Notes under the pieces: model-generated
Seen by the model: only the letters and a program-made list of their open reading frames with translations
Databases searched by the model: none
Told to the model about the DNA's origin: nothing
From: Pseudomonas coleopterorum
GTDB taxonomy: Bacteria > Pseudomonadota > Gammaproteobacteria > Pseudomonadales > Pseudomonadaceae
Direction: 5' to 3'
Assembly: GCF_900105555.1 (NCBI RefSeq)
Contig: NZ_FNTZ01000001.1
Location: 1,984,001-2,048,000 of the forward strand
DNA length: 64,000 bases
Shown here: in pieces, positions 35,462-44,777 of the stretch
Numbering within the stretch: position 1 is the first letter of the stretch
Layout: every line of letters begins with the position of its first letter
Made by a program: the position numbers and the translations under genes

Positions 35462-36544
35462 TTACTGCTCGTCGGCCGTGGGGTAATCCACATAGCCTTC
35501 CGGACCCTGGCTGTACCAGGTTTCCATGACGTCCTTGTTCAGCGGCAGCCCCTTGGCGAACCGATGGGGCAAGTCCGGGTTGGCCAGGAACGGCCGACCG
35601 AAGGCGATCGCATCGGCTTCACCGGCGTCCAGCGCAGCCTGCGCTTTTTCGTGGGTGTAGTCGGAATTGAGCACCAGGGTACGGCTGAAGGCCTTGCGGA
35701 TCACCGGGTGCACCGGCGGGCGATCGGCTTTGCCGAAGGTGCCATCGAATGGCGGTTCGCGCAGCTCCAGATAGGCGATGCCGATCTTGTCCAGCGCAGC
35801 GGCAGCGGCGGAGAACAGGGTTTCCGGATCGCTGTCGTTGACGCCTTGCGAATCGCCGTTGGGCGACAGGCGCACGCCGGTGCGTTCGGCACCGATGGTG
35901 TCGACAACCCGCTGGGTGACTTCGGTCAACAGGCGAATCCGGTTTTCTACCGAACCACCATAGGCGTCGTCGCGGAAGTTGCTGTTGTCGCGCAGGAACT
36001 GGTCGATCAGGTAGCCGTTGGCGGCATGGATCTGTACACCATCGAAGCCGGCGCGCATGGCGTTCTTCGCGGCGTGCTCGTAGTCGTCCAGCAACCGCGG
36101 GATCTCATGGATGCCCAACGGCCGGGCTTCCACGTAGGGTTGCTTGCCGTCATAGGTATGGGTGTGTCCTGGCGCAGTCGTCGCCGAAGACGAAACCGGC
36201 TGTGCACCGCCAAGGAAGCTGGGGTGGACGATGCGGCCCATGTGCCACAGCTGCAGGTCGATACGCCCGTCGGCTTCATGCACGGCGGCGGTGATCTTCT
36301 TCCAGCCTTCGACCTGCTCGTCGCTCCAGATGCCTGGCGCGTAGGGCCAGCCCAGGCCTTCCTGGGTGATGCCGGTCGCTTCGGTGATGATCAACCCGGC
36401 GCTGGCGCGCTGGGTGTAGTACTCGATCATCAGGTCGGTGGGTACGTGATTGCGGGTGGCGCGGCCGCGTGTCAGCGGGGCCATGAGGATCCGATTGGGC
36501 AACTGCTGCTCGCCAACCTGGATCGAATCGAATAGAGAAGGCAT
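35462..36544 (-). CDS. Alkene reductase, old yellow enzyme family (NemA/XenB-like)
   Basis: The 360-residue flavoprotein has the OYE TIM barrel with MAPLTRGRA, QLWHMGRIVHP, the substrate-binding His173 and Asn176 (HAANGYLIDQFL), and AYGGSVENR. It uses NADPH and FMN to reduce activated alkenes or nitro compounds. XenB and NemA of Pseudomonas are close relatives. It lies 34 bases downstream of the PfpI gene and may share its transcript. Confidence 0.92.
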   Translation of the reverse strand: MPSLFDSIQVGEQQLPNRILMAPLTRGRATRNHVPTDLMIEYYTQRASAGLIITEATGITQEGLGWPYAPGIWSDEQVEGWKKITAAVHEADGRIDLQLWHMGRIVHPSFLGGAQPVSSSATTAPGHTHTYDGKQPYVEARPLGIHEIPRLLDDYEHAAKNAMRAGFDGVQIHAANGYLIDQFLRDNSNFRDDAYGGSVENRIRLLTEVTQRVVDTIGAERTGVRLSPNGDSQGVNDSDPETLFSAAAAALDKIGIAYLELREPPFDGTFGKADRPPVHPVIRKAFSRTLVLNSDYTHEKAQAALDAGEADAIAFGRPFLANPDLPHRFAKGLPLNKDVMETWYSQGPEGYVDYPTADEQ

Positions 36545-36577
36545 CTAGGCTCCCTGATCTGTGAGTGGAAGGGCGGC

Positions 36578-37141
36578 TCAGGCTGCGCCGAGGGCCTTGA
36601 TGATGGCGTCATTGAACGCAGGGATATCGTCAGGAGTGCGCGAGGTGATCAGGGTCCAGCCGTTGGCACCACACTGCATGACTTCCTGGTCGACCCAGCC
36701 TGCGGCCTTGGCGTTGGTCAGGTCGAGGCTGACGCTGGGGTAGGAGGTCAGGGTCTTGCCGGGAATCACGCCGGCGTTGATCAGCAGCCATGGGCCGTGG
36801 CAGATGGCAGCGACCACTTTGCCTGCATCGGCGAAAGCCTTGACCAGGTGCTGGGCATCGGTGTCCTGACGCAGGGTGTCGGCGTTGACGGTGCCGCCTG
36901 GAATGACCAGGGCGTCGAAGTCGCTGGCGCTCAGGCCCTGGATCTTGCTGTCGGACTCAACAGTGCGATCTTTCTCGGTGTCCTGCTGGAAGGTCTGTAC
37001 GGTGCCGCCTTCGCTGGAAGCGTGGGTCACGGTGGCGCCGGCTGCACGCAGCGCTTCGACGGGCTTGAGCAGTTCGTCACGCTCGATGCCGGTGTTGGCG
37101 GTGATGAACAGGACTTTCTTGCCTTGCAGTTGGGTAGCCAT
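36578..37141 (-). CDS. DJ-1/PfpI family protein (protease or deglycase-like)
   Basis: The 187-residue protein starts at the ATG at 37141. The nucleophile elbow AAICHGPWLL places the reactive Cys114 next to His115, and a Glu near residue 20-24 completes the PfpI triad. Family members act as stress-protective glyoxalases, deglycases or peptidases, and the claims vary. An AlgU-like promoter lies about 50 bases upstream, which suggests induction by envelope or osmotic stress. Confidence 0.9.
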   Translation of the reverse strand: MATQLQGKKVLFITANTGIERDELLKPVEALRAAGATVTHASSEGGTVQTFQQDTEKDRTVESDSKIQGLSASDFDALVIPGGTVNADTLRQDTDAQHLVKAFADAGKVVAAICHGPWLLINAGVIPGKTLTSYPSVSLDLTNAKAAGWVDQEVMQCGANGWTLITSRTPDDIPAFNDAIIKALGAA

Positions 37142-37192
37142 GTGGATCTTCCTCGGGTCAGTTAAGGCCTGGCGTACCAGGCGATCAAAAAA

Positions 37193-37220
37193 TCTGAGCG
37201 CGGAGGAAAATGGAAAGTTC
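37193..37220 (-). promoter_or_regulatory. AlgU-type (sigma-22) promoter of the PfpI gene
   Basis: On the minus strand GAACTT (37220-37215) is followed after 17 bases by TCAGA (37197-37193). The AlgU consensus is GAACTT, N16-17, TCTGA, so the -35 is exact and the -10 differs at one base. The start codon is about 50 bases further on. Confidence 0.45.
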
Positions 37221-37288
37221 AGGTGGATCGTTAACCGGTGGTGCACGCAGTCAGGCCCATGCACGGGCCCGACCGCGTGTTCATTGGC

Positions 37289-39016
37289 TCAATAGCCTTC
37301 GGCGAGGCCGGTGTTGCGGCGCGGGTCGTTGGCACCGTAGAAGCGGTTGTTGGCGACGGGCTTGCCACCCAGTGAAGGCGCCCCGACCAGGATCGCTGCC
37401 AGGTGGTTGGCGTCCTGTGGCTCGCCGAACTTGTGCCCCCAGCTCTCGAGGATCTTGCGCGTGTCCGGGCTGATGGCGAAGTGTTCCAGGTTGGTCACGT
37501 CGGGCATCCACTGTTGGTGGAAGCGTGGCGCATTGACCGCCTGCTGGATGTCCATGCCGTAGTCGATGACGTTGAGCATGGTCAGCAAGGTCGCGGTGAT
37601 GATTCGACTGCCGCCGGGCGTACCGACCACCATCACCGGCTTGCCGTCCTTGGTGACGATGGTCGGGCTCATGGACGACAGCGGCGTCTTGTAGGGCGCG
37701 ATCGCGTTGGCTTCGCCCTGCACCAGGCCGTACATGTTGGCGACGCCGACCTTGGAGGTGAAGTCGTCCATCTCGTCGTTGAGCAGGATGCCGGTGCCGC
37801 TGGCCATGACCCGTGCGCCGAACCAGCCATTGAGGGTGTAGGTGACCGAAACCGCATTGCCCCACTGATCGACGATGGAGTAGTGGGTGGTATTGCTCCC
37901 TTCATGGGGCGCAACGCCCGGTTTGATCTCGGCCGAGACACCCGCCTTGTTCGGCAAGATGCTGTTGCGGATCTTCGTCGCGTAGTTGGCGTCGAGCAAG
38001 TGAGCGATGGGGTTCTTGACGAAGTCCGGGTCGCCCAGGTAGCTGTTACGGTCCACATAGGCGTGGCGCATGGCCTCGATCTGGTAGTGCATGCCCTGCG
38101 CCGAGCCATAGCCCAGTTCGGCCATGGGGTAGCCCTGCAGAATGTTCATGATCTGGCAGATGACCACGCCGCCCGAGCTGGGCGGTGGCGCGGAGATCAC
38201 GTGGTAGCCGCGGTAGTCGCACTCGATGGGGTCCAGCTCGCGGGTCTTGTACTTGTCGAGGTCGGCCTGGGTAATGATGCCCTTGCCGGCCTGGCTCGAA
38301 TCCACGATGGCCTTGGCCACCCAGCCTTGATAGAAACCGGCGTTGCCCTTGTCGGCAATCTCCCGCAGGGTGCGTGCCAGATCCTTCTGCACCAGCTTGT
38401 CACCGGCCTTGAACGGCTGACCCTGATTGAGGAAGATCTTCGCCGAATCCTGGCTGTCCTTGCGGAAATCCTCGGTGGCGGTTTCCAGCAGGTCGACGTC
38501 GCCCTGACCGAGAGTGAAGCCCTCGTCGGCCAGCTTGATGGCTGGCGCGAGCAGGTCGGCGCGCTTGAAGGTGCCGTATTTCTGCAGGGCCAGTTCCATC
38601 CCCGAAACGGTGCCAGGAATGCCCACCGACAGGTGGCCGTCGGTGCTCAGGCCTTCGATGACGTTGCCGGCCTTGTCCAGGTACATGTCCGGGGTGGCGG
38701 CCAGTGGGGCCTTCTCGCGAAAGTCCAGAAAGGTCTTGCGCCCATCGGCCATCTGCAGGGTCATGAAGCCACCGCCGCCGATGTTGCCGGCGGCCGGGTA
38801 GACCACAGCCAGGGCGTAGGCCACGGCGACGGCAGCGTCGACGGCATTGCCGCCGTCCTTGAGCACGTCCACGCCAACGTGGGTGGCCAGCTGCTGCGCG
38901 GTGACGACCATGCCGTTCTGCGCGGCGGCGGGGGCGGGGGAGGCGGCGAACAAACAGGTGGGGGCCAGCGCGAACGCAACGGCGATCAGCGACTTTGGCA
39001 AGGGTTCGAGTTTCAA
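37289..39016 (-). CDS. ggt: Gamma-glutamyltransferase
   Basis: The 575-residue precursor is taken from the TTG at 39016, which follows GAGAG and gives MKLEPLPKSLIAVAFALAP, a signal peptide; the open frame upstream has no such signal. The autoprocessing site lies before Thr376 in NTTHYSIVD, the N-terminal nucleophile of the small subunit. The [13 protein letters not shown] glycine pair appears as PGGSRI. The enzyme transfers or hydrolyses gamma-glutamyl groups of glutathione in the periplasm. Confidence 0.92.
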   Translation of the reverse strand: MKLEPLPKSLIAVAFALAPTCLFAASPAPAAAQNGMVVTAQQLATHVGVDVLKDGGNAVDAAVAVAYALAVVYPAAGNIGGGGFMTLQMADGRKTFLDFREKAPLAATPDMYLDKAGNVIEGLSTDGHLSVGIPGTVSGMELALQKYGTFKRADLLAPAIKLADEGFTLGQGDVDLLETATEDFRKDSQDSAKIFLNQGQPFKAGDKLVQKDLARTLREIADKGNAGFYQGWVAKAIVDSSQAGKGIITQADLDKYKTRELDPIECDYRGYHVISAPPPSSGGVVICQIMNILQGYPMAELGYGSAQGMHYQIEAMRHAYVDRNSYLGDPDFVKNPIAHLLDANYATKIRNSILPNKAGVSAEIKPGVAPHEGSNTTHYSIVDQWGNAVSVTYTLNGWFGARVMASGTGILLNDEMDDFTSKVGVANMYGLVQGEANAIAPYKTPLSSMSPTIVTKDGKPVMVVGTPGGSRIITATLLTMLNVIDYGMDIQQAVNAPRFHQQWMPDVTNLEHFAISPDTRKILESWGHKFGEPQDANHLAAILVGAPSLGGKPVANNRFYGANDPRRNTGLAEGY

Positions 39017-39105
39017 GCGTCGGCTCTCTTTTTTGTGAATGAGGAGCTGCAGGTGGTGAGCAACAAGGCGATTCATTTCGCCAGTCGCAAGGATAGCCGG
39101 GTTTC

Positions 39106-39828
39106 TCAATCCTGCTGGCGACAGGCGGTCAATGCGGTCAATTGTTGGCCCGACCCGTCGAAGTTCTCCGTCGCCAGCCAGCGTTCGAATGCCGCGCGCC
39201 GCGCTGGCCATTCGCTGTCGATGATCGAGAACCACGCGGTGTCGCGGTTGCGGCCCTTGTACACCAGTGCCTGGCGAAAGATGCCTTCGAAGCTGAAGCC
39301 CAAGCGTTCGGCGGCCTTTCGCGAGGGCGCGTTCAAGGCATCGCATTTCCATTCGTAGCGCCGGTAGCCCAACTCATCGAACACCAGGCGCATCAGCAAG
39401 TACTGCGCTTCGGTCGACACCGGGGTGCGTTTCATCAACGGCGAGAAGGTCACATGGCCCACTTCGATGACGCCATTGGCCGGGTCCATGCGCATCAAGG
39501 CCAGCGTGCCCACGGCCCGTTGGCTGCGCAGATCGATCACCGCCCAGTGTTGCGGATCCTGGCTGGCTGCCGCGGTTTGCAGGTGAGTGCAATAGCTGTC
39601 GAGGTCGGCGAACGGTCCGACGGGCAGGTAAGTCCAGTCGCTGCCGTCGCTCTGTTGGCAATAGCCCTGGAACAGATCCTCGGCGTGGGCCGCGACGTTC
39701 AAGGGCTCAAGGCGGCAATAGCGGCCTTCGATCACCGCATGGGCCGGGCGGGGGCGCGCGGTCCAGTCGGGCAGCGGGTGGCCGATGGGCTGCTGATGTG
39801 CGTTATGGTGCAGAGGCTGGTTGGGCAT
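39106..39828 (-). CDS. GNAT family acetyltransferase, RimJ/RimL type
   Basis: The 240-residue protein has the acetyltransf_3 fold: EGRYCRLEPLN, VGTLALMRMDP, VEWKCDAL-like YEWKCDALNAPSRKAAERLG with FEGIFRQALVYKGRNRDTA. These features match proteins of the RimL group that acetylate N-termini or small molecules. The substrate is unknown. Confidence 0.85.
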   Translation of the reverse strand: MPNQPLHHNAHQQPIGHPLPDWTARPRPAHAVIEGRYCRLEPLNVAAHAEDLFQGYCQQSDGSDWTYLPVGPFADLDSYCTHLQTAAASQDPQHWAVIDLRSQRAVGTLALMRMDPANGVIEVGHVTFSPLMKRTPVSTEAQYLLMRLVFDELGYRRYEWKCDALNAPSRKAAERLGFSFEGIFRQALVYKGRNRDTAWFSIIDSEWPARRAAFERWLATENFDGSGQQLTALTACRQQD

Positions 39829-39874
39829 GGCGACTCCTGATCAGATCAGCGGGGGAGAAGGTGTGTCGACGCAA

Positions 39875-40300
39875 TCAGCGCGGGTCCGGAACGATACCGA
39901 ATCCGCTCTTGGCTTCGCTGACGATACGCAGGTGCTGGCGCTCGCCTGGGTTGGCCTGCAGGCGCAGTTCGCGGTTCAGACGGCCCTTGCTGCAGAGCAT
40001 GCCACCTTGCTTGTCAGTGGTGATGCCGACGATGTGTTCGCCAGGCGGCAGGTGAAAGGTGGCCACCTCGCCGACGGCCATCAACGCCGCCGGCTCGCGG
40101 TCGATCAGCAGCGCGACGTAGCAGCCGCCGCCCATGATGCCGATGTCGCGGTCCACCACCAGTTCGCTCGACGGCGTCAAGGGCTGTTGCCAGGCTGACA
40201 AACGATCTGCCGGGACAGCCTTGAGATGCTCCGAATCGGCGCGGAACGAGGTACAACCCGACAAGCCCACTGCAATCAGCATTACCCAGAACACGCGCAT
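39875..40300 (-). CDS. Small putative lipoprotein
   Basis: The 141-residue protein has a lipobox LSGC with the lipidated Cys16 followed by Thr, so the outer membrane is the likely site. The mature part contains DRDIGIMGGGCYVALLIDRE and FHLPPGEHIVGI, which look like the small beta-sandwich lipoproteins of the DUF2846 kind. The function is not known. Confidence 0.7.
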   Translation of the reverse strand: MRVFWVMLIAVGLSGCTSFRADSEHLKAVPADRLSAWQQPLTPSSELVVDRDIGIMGGGCYVALLIDREPAALMAVGEVATFHLPPGEHIVGITTDKQGGMLCSKGRLNRELRLQANPGERQHLRIVSEAKSGFGIVPDPR

Positions 40301-40514
40301 CGACGGACCCCCTGAAATGGCATTGTGATTGCACTCTAGCTCAAGCTGGGGCTCGCACGGAACGCTACCCAGGCCGAGCCTATTCAGAAAAGTTTTGAAA
40401 CAGGTTCCCGTCAGGGGCTGCGATGGGCAAGAATGATCCGGCTGACCCGTGCAGTCGCCACCCCGTGGGGGATCGGCTGCCCCGAGCGGACTGACCTGAA
40501 CCTGTGGAGGTACC

Positions 40515-41414
40515 GTGGCACCTAGAGACCTGATGTTGGCCTTGATCGTGATCGTCGTCTGGGGCTTGAATTTCGTGGTGATCCGTTACGGCCTCGACGG
40601 CCTGCCACCCATGCTGCTGGGCGGCCTGCGCTTCACCCTGGTGGCGATTCCCGCGGTGTTCTTCATTCGCCGTCCGAACCTGCCGCTGCGCTGGCTGATC
40701 GCCTACGGCGCGACCATTTCACTGGGGCAGTTCGCCTTTCTGTTCGAGGCCATGGCCAACGGCATGCCTGCGGGCCTGGCCTCGCTGGTGTTGCAATCCC
40801 AAGCGTTCTTCACGCTGTTCTTCGCCGCGCTGTTCATCGGCGAACGCCTGCGTGCAGCCAGCGTGGTGGGGCTATTGGTCGCGGCAGGCGGGCTGGCGAT
40901 GATCGGCCTGGAAAGCGATCAGGCCACGCCACTGGTGGCCGTACTGCTGACCCTGTGCGCAGCCTCGATGTGGGCCATGGGCAACATCATTACCCGCCGT
41001 TTCGGCAATATCGACCTGGTCGCGCTGGTGATCTGGGGCGCGCTGATTCCGCCGCTGCCCTTCTTCGCGCTGTCGCTGTGGCTGGAAGGGCCGGCGCTGA
41101 TCGAACGGTCGCTGCTGGGCATCGGCTGGAAGTCCATCGGCAGCCTCGTGTACCTGGCCGCGATCGCTACGGTGCTGGGTTATGGCCTGTGGAGCAAGCT
41201 GCTGTCGCGTTATCCGGCGGGCAAGGTGGCACCGTTTTCGTTGCTGGTACCGGTGGTGGGCTTGAGCTCCTCGGCCTGGATTCTCGGCGAGCGGCTGAGC
41301 GCCTTGCAGTGGTGGGGTGGTGCGCTGGTGATGGTGGGGCTGGTGATCAACGTGTTCGGCGGCAGCCTGATCGCGCGCCTGGCCCCGGCTCGCACGGGGG
41401 CGAAATCTCTGTAA
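40515..41414 (+). CDS. EamA family transporter (O-acetylserine/cysteine exporter-like)
   Basis: The 299-residue protein has ten predicted membrane helices in two EamA repeats. The start is the GTG at 40515 behind GGAGG. Segments such as VVWGLNFVVIRYGLDGLPP and SLVLQSQAFFT match the EamA (YdeD) subgroup that exports cysteine pathway metabolites. The substrate is inferred only by similarity. Confidence 0.88.
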   Translation: MAPRDLMLALIVIVVWGLNFVVIRYGLDGLPPMLLGGLRFTLVAIPAVFFIRRPNLPLRWLIAYGATISLGQFAFLFEAMANGMPAGLASLVLQSQAFFTLFFAALFIGERLRAASVVGLLVAAGGLAMIGLESDQATPLVAVLLTLCAASMWAMGNIITRRFGNIDLVALVIWGALIPPLPFFALSLWLEGPALIERSLLGIGWKSIGSLVYLAAIATVLGYGLWSKLLSRYPAGKVAPFSLLVPVVGLSSSAWILGERLSALQWWGGALVMVGLVINVFGGSLIARLAPARTGAKSL

Positions 41415-41447
41415 TGATGGGCCATCGATACGTCAAGGAGATGGAGC

Positions 41448-41981
41448 ATGATGATCCGGTCGCTGACCCTCGCCTCACTGTTCGCCTTCGCCGCGCCGCT
41501 GCTGGCCGCCGACGGTGATAGCCCCCTGGCCCAGGACCGTGGACGGGCCCGGCCGTTGGTGGTGATCGCCCCGAGTTCGGTGGATCCCAACCTGCTGAAA
41601 CTGCGCAAGGCGCTGGAAGAGCCCGCCAACCGCGACGGCTTCAAGCAGCGCGGGATGGTGCTCTACACCGTGATCAATACCATCGGCCAGCGTGACGGCA
41701 AGGACCTCGACCCGCAGGCGACCATGTCCTTGATCCGTGATTTGAAGCTGGGCGCCGGTTCCAGTCAGAAGTTCGTGCTGCTGGGCAAGGATGGCGAGAA
41801 AAAGCTCGAACAATCCGGCTACGTCGAGCCTGCGCAGTTGTTCAGTACCATCGATCAATTGCCCGCAGCCGAGAAGGAGGCCAATGCGCCAGCCCCGGTC
41901 GCAGCCGCCGCGCAGGAACCGACGAACAAGCCCGCCAAGGCCGCGAAACCGAGCAAGGCGCCGCAACCGCTGGACGATTGA
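41448..41981 (+). CDS. DUF4174 domain periplasmic protein
   Basis: The 177-residue protein has a signal peptide to about residue 20 (APLLAA). The central domain (about 35-140) has PLVVIAPSSVDPNLLKLRKA and KFVLLGKDGEKKLEQSG, the DUF4174 pattern. An Ala/Pro/Lys-rich tail follows. GGAGATGGAGC precedes the ATG. The role is unknown. It lies 33 bases after the EamA gene and may be co-transcribed. Confidence 0.75.
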   Translation: MMIRSLTLASLFAFAAPLLAADGDSPLAQDRGRARPLVVIAPSSVDPNLLKLRKALEEPANRDGFKQRGMVLYTVINTIGQRDGKDLDPQATMSLIRDLKLGAGSSQKFVLLGKDGEKKLEQSGYVEPAQLFSTIDQLPAAEKEANAPAPVAAAAQEPTNKPAKAAKPSKAPQPLDD

Positions 41982-42011
41982 CGGCGCCTCGGTCGGCGGC
42001 ACGCGGCGGCT

Positions 42012-42833
42012 TCAGACCATGTTGAGCCGCTGCTTGCGTTGCGGTGCCGGGTAGGCTCGATCCAGCGCGGCGAAGTCTTCGGCATCGAGTTTGACGTGCA
42101 GGGCGGCGGCGTTCAGGCGCACATGTTCGGCTGTGGAGGCTTTGGGGATGGCGATCACCCCTTTACGGCGAATGACCCAGGCCAGGCAGGCTTGCGCCGG
42201 CGTCACCCCGTGGCGCTGCGCAACCTGGCGCAATGCCGGTTGGTCGAGCAAGCGGCCGCCCTGGGCAATCGGACAGTAAGCCATCACCGGCATTGCCCGC
42301 TCGGCACACCAGGGCAGCAGGTCGAACTCGATGCCGCGCTCTTCCAGGTTGTACAGCACCTGGTTGGTCGCACAGCGTTCATCGTTCAGCTCGATCATGT
42401 CATCGACATCGAAGTTCGACACGCCCCAGGCGCCGATCTTGCCCTGCTCACGCAGACGCTCGAAGGCGTCCACCGTTTCGCTCAGCGGGTACTGACCACG
42501 CCAGTGCAGCAGGTACAGGTCGATGTGCTCCACCTGCATGCGCTGCAGGCTGCGCTCGCAGGCTTGCGCCATGCCCTTGAGGCTGGCGTTGTGCGGGTAG
42601 ACCTTGCTAACCAGCATGACCTGGTCCCGGCGACCCTGGATGGCCTGGCCGACGATTTTTTCAGAGCCGCCTTCACCGTACATTTCGGCGGTGTCGAGCA
42701 AGGTCAGGCCCAGGTCGATGCCTTCCTGCAACGCGGCAATTTCCTGCCGGGCACGGGCCGGGTCTTCGCCCATGCGCCAGGTGCCCTGGCCAATGCGTGG
42801 AACCGGCCTGCCGGCCAGATCGATGCTGTTCAT
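42012..42833 (-). CDS. Aldo/keto reductase
   Basis: The 273-residue protein is taken from the ATG at 42833, seven bases after GAGGAG; a GTG lies one codon earlier. The catalytic tetrad is present as Asp48, Tyr52, Lys77 and His110. The C-terminal IPKASTAEHVRLNAAAL binds NADPH. It is of the YeaE/DkgA-like type, which reduces methylglyoxal and other carbonyls. Confidence 0.92.
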   Translation of the reverse strand: MNSIDLAGRPVPRIGQGTWRMGEDPARARQEIAALQEGIDLGLTLLDTAEMYGEGGSEKIVGQAIQGRRDQVMLVSKVYPHNASLKGMAQACERSLQRMQVEHIDLYLLHWRGQYPLSETVDAFERLREQGKIGAWGVSNFDVDDMIELNDERCATNQVLYNLEERGIEFDLLPWCAERAMPVMAYCPIAQGGRLLDQPALRQVAQRHGVTPAQACLAWVIRRKGVIAIPKASTAEHVRLNAAALHVKLDAEDFAALDRAYPAPQRKQRLNMV

Positions 42834-42866
42834 CACAATGCTCCTCGATGGAAAAGGAATTGAGCG

Positions 42867-42957
42867 CCCTGTAGCAGCGGCGCAAGCCGCGTCCGGCCTC
42901 GACGCGGTGGGTCACAATACCGCGGAGACCGCCGACGCGGCTCGCGCCGCTGCTACA
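42867..42957. repeat. REP pair (GTAGCAGCGGCGC type)
   Basis: Arm 1 (42867-42891, CCCTGTAGCAGCGGCGC...) and arm 2 (42936-42957) are inverted copies of the REP family also seen at 6311 and 49529. The pair lies between the aldo/keto reductase and the LysR gene. Confidence 0.85.
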
Positions 42958-43016
42958 CAGAGCCTGTGGGTTGGGCAGTGTCATCGGGCTGCGGTTCAAA
43001 CCGTCGGGTGACAGGG

Positions 43017-43910
43017 TCATTGGCGACGGTGGACCGTGTGCTCCAGCAGCACCTCCATGAGCGCGTGTGCGGCGGCCGAAAGCTTATGGTCCGGCAAGCG
43101 CATCAGACCGATTCGGCGCTCGACGCTGGGCGACTCCAGCGGCACACAGCGCGCCCCCAGCTCGTGCATCTGCTCGATGCACAGGGCCGGTACCGCGCTG
43201 ACGCCCAGGCCATGGGCGACCATGCGCCCGATGGTGCTCAACTGGTGACTTTCGAACGCCACCGCCAACTTGCCGTGCTCCTCGCTGACGGCGCTTTCCA
43301 GCAGCAGGCGGACCGCGGAAGGTCGCTGCAGCGCGATGAAATCATGGGCCAGCAGGGTTGCCCACGTCAGTACCGGTTGCTCGGCTAGCGACGAATCGGC
43401 CGGCACCACGGCCACGAAGCGGTCGGTGTAGAAGGGCGTGAACACCAGGGACGAGGTGCTTTCCGGCTCGAAGCCGATGCCCAGCTCCACGCGGCGGTGA
43501 CGAACCATCTCCACCACCTGTTCGTTGATCACGTCATGTACGGCGACATTGACCCGTGGATGGCGGTCGCGAAAGATCCGCAGGGCCCCAGGCAACAGGT
43601 TGCCGGCGAACGACGGCATGGCCGCGATGGACACCTTGCCCAATTGCAGGGTGAAGTGCTGGCGCAGCAACTCCTCGGTGTTGTCCCAATCCGCCAGCAG
43701 GCGTCGGGCCAGCGGCAGCAGGGCTTCGCCTTCGGGCGTCAGGCTGACGCTGCGCGTGGTACGGATCAGCAGCGCGCCGCCCAGGTCTTCTTCCAGACCC
43801 TTTATGGTCAGGCTCAGCGCAGGCTGGGACAGGTGCAACTTTTCGCCCGCCTGGGCAAAGCTCAGGGCCTGGGCCACGGCGAGAAAGGCGCGGAGCTGTT
43901 TGACGTTCAT
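43017..43910 (-). CDS. LysR family transcriptional regulator
   Basis: The 297-residue protein has the LysR helix-turn-helix (about 1-60, LSFAQAGEKLHLSQPALSLT) and a substrate-binding domain. It is divergent from scoA with a 129-base AT-rich gap, so it is the likely activator of scoAB-atoE. The ligand may be acetoacetate or a related short acid (inference from position). Confidence 0.9.
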   Translation of the reverse strand: MNVKQLRAFLAVAQALSFAQAGEKLHLSQPALSLTIKGLEEDLGGALLIRTTRSVSLTPEGEALLPLARRLLADWDNTEELLRQHFTLQLGKVSIAAMPSFAGNLLPGALRIFRDRHPRVNVAVHDVINEQVVEMVRHRRVELGIGFEPESTSSLVFTPFYTDRFVAVVPADSSLAEQPVLTWATLLAHDFIALQRPSAVRLLLESAVSEEHGKLAVAFESHQLSTIGRMVAHGLGVSAVPALCIEQMHELGARCVPLESPSVERRIGLMRLPDHKLSAAAHALMEVLLEHTVHRRQ

Positions 43911-44039
43911 CTATTTGGAAAACCAATCAATACCGAAGAAAAACAAAATTAACAAATTAGCCGTGTGGGGAGAAGATACCTGCACCCACGCCGTCGCGGC
44001 ACGGACGGCGCCATGACAAACAATAAAAGGCGAACGATC

Positions 44040-44738
44040 ATGGCTGGACTCGATAAGCGAGTGGCAACCTACGCACAGGCGCTCGATGGCCTGCGCGATG
44101 GCATGACGGTATTGGCCGGCGGCTTCGGCCTGTGCGGCATTCCAGAGAACCTGATCGCCGAGATCAAGCGGCTGGGCGTGCGCGATCTCACGGTCGTGTC
44201 CAACAACTGCGGCGTCGACGGTTTCGGTCTGGGCGTACTGCTCGAAGACCGGCAGATCCGCAAGATGATCGCCTCCTACGTGGGCGAAAACGCGCTGTTC
44301 GAGCGGCAGTTGCTCGATGGCGAACTGGAAGTCGAGTTGACCCCTCAAGGCACCCTGGCCGAGAAGATGCGCGCTGGAGGCGCTGGCATCCCCGCATTTT
44401 TCACTGCTACCGGCTACGGCACACCGATTGCCGAAGGCAAGGAAGTGCGCGAATTCAATGGCCGCCAGTACATTCTGGAACAAGCCATCACCGGCGACTT
44501 CGCCATCGTCAAAGGCTGGAAGGCCGACCACTTCGGCAACGTGGTCTATCGTCATACCGCACAGAACTTCAATCCGCTGGCCGCGAGTGCCGGGCGCATC
44601 ACCGTGGTCGAGGTCGAAGAGATCGTCGAGCCGGGCGTGCTGTTGCCCGAGCATATCCACACGCCAGGCATCTATGTCGACCGGGTGATTCAAGGCACCT
44701 TCGAGAAGCGCATCGAGAAGCGCACGCTCAAGGCCTGA
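44040..44738 (+). CDS. scoA: 3-oxoacid CoA-transferase subunit A
   Basis: The 232-residue subunit starts at the ATG at 44040 behind AAAAGG; the frame is open upstream but that part has no similarity. [13 protein letters not shown] and [15 protein letters not shown] are subunit A signatures. With subunit B it moves CoA from succinyl-CoA to acetoacetate. The pair could also be called atoDA or lpsI, since related enzymes share these motifs. Confidence 0.92.
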   Translation: MAGLDKRVATYAQALDGLRDGMTVLAGGFGLCGIPENLIAEIKRLGVRDLTVVSNNCGVDGFGLGVLLEDRQIRKMIASYVGENALFERQLLDGELEVELTPQGTLAEKMRAGGAGIPAFFTATGYGTPIAEGKEVREFNGRQYILEQAITGDFAIVKGWKADHFGNVVYRHTAQNFNPLAASAGRITVVEVEEIVEPGVLLPEHIHTPGIYVDRVIQGTFEKRIEKRTLKA

Positions 44739-44777
44739 TCGTTTCCTTTCTGCGCTGTTTCCCACGAGGTTTTTTCC

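Noticed and set aside
40379..40420. Possible AlgU promoter before the small lipoprotein gene
   Set aside because: On the minus strand GAACCT is followed by TCTGA after only 13 bases, too short for the 16-17-base spacing of AlgU promoters.
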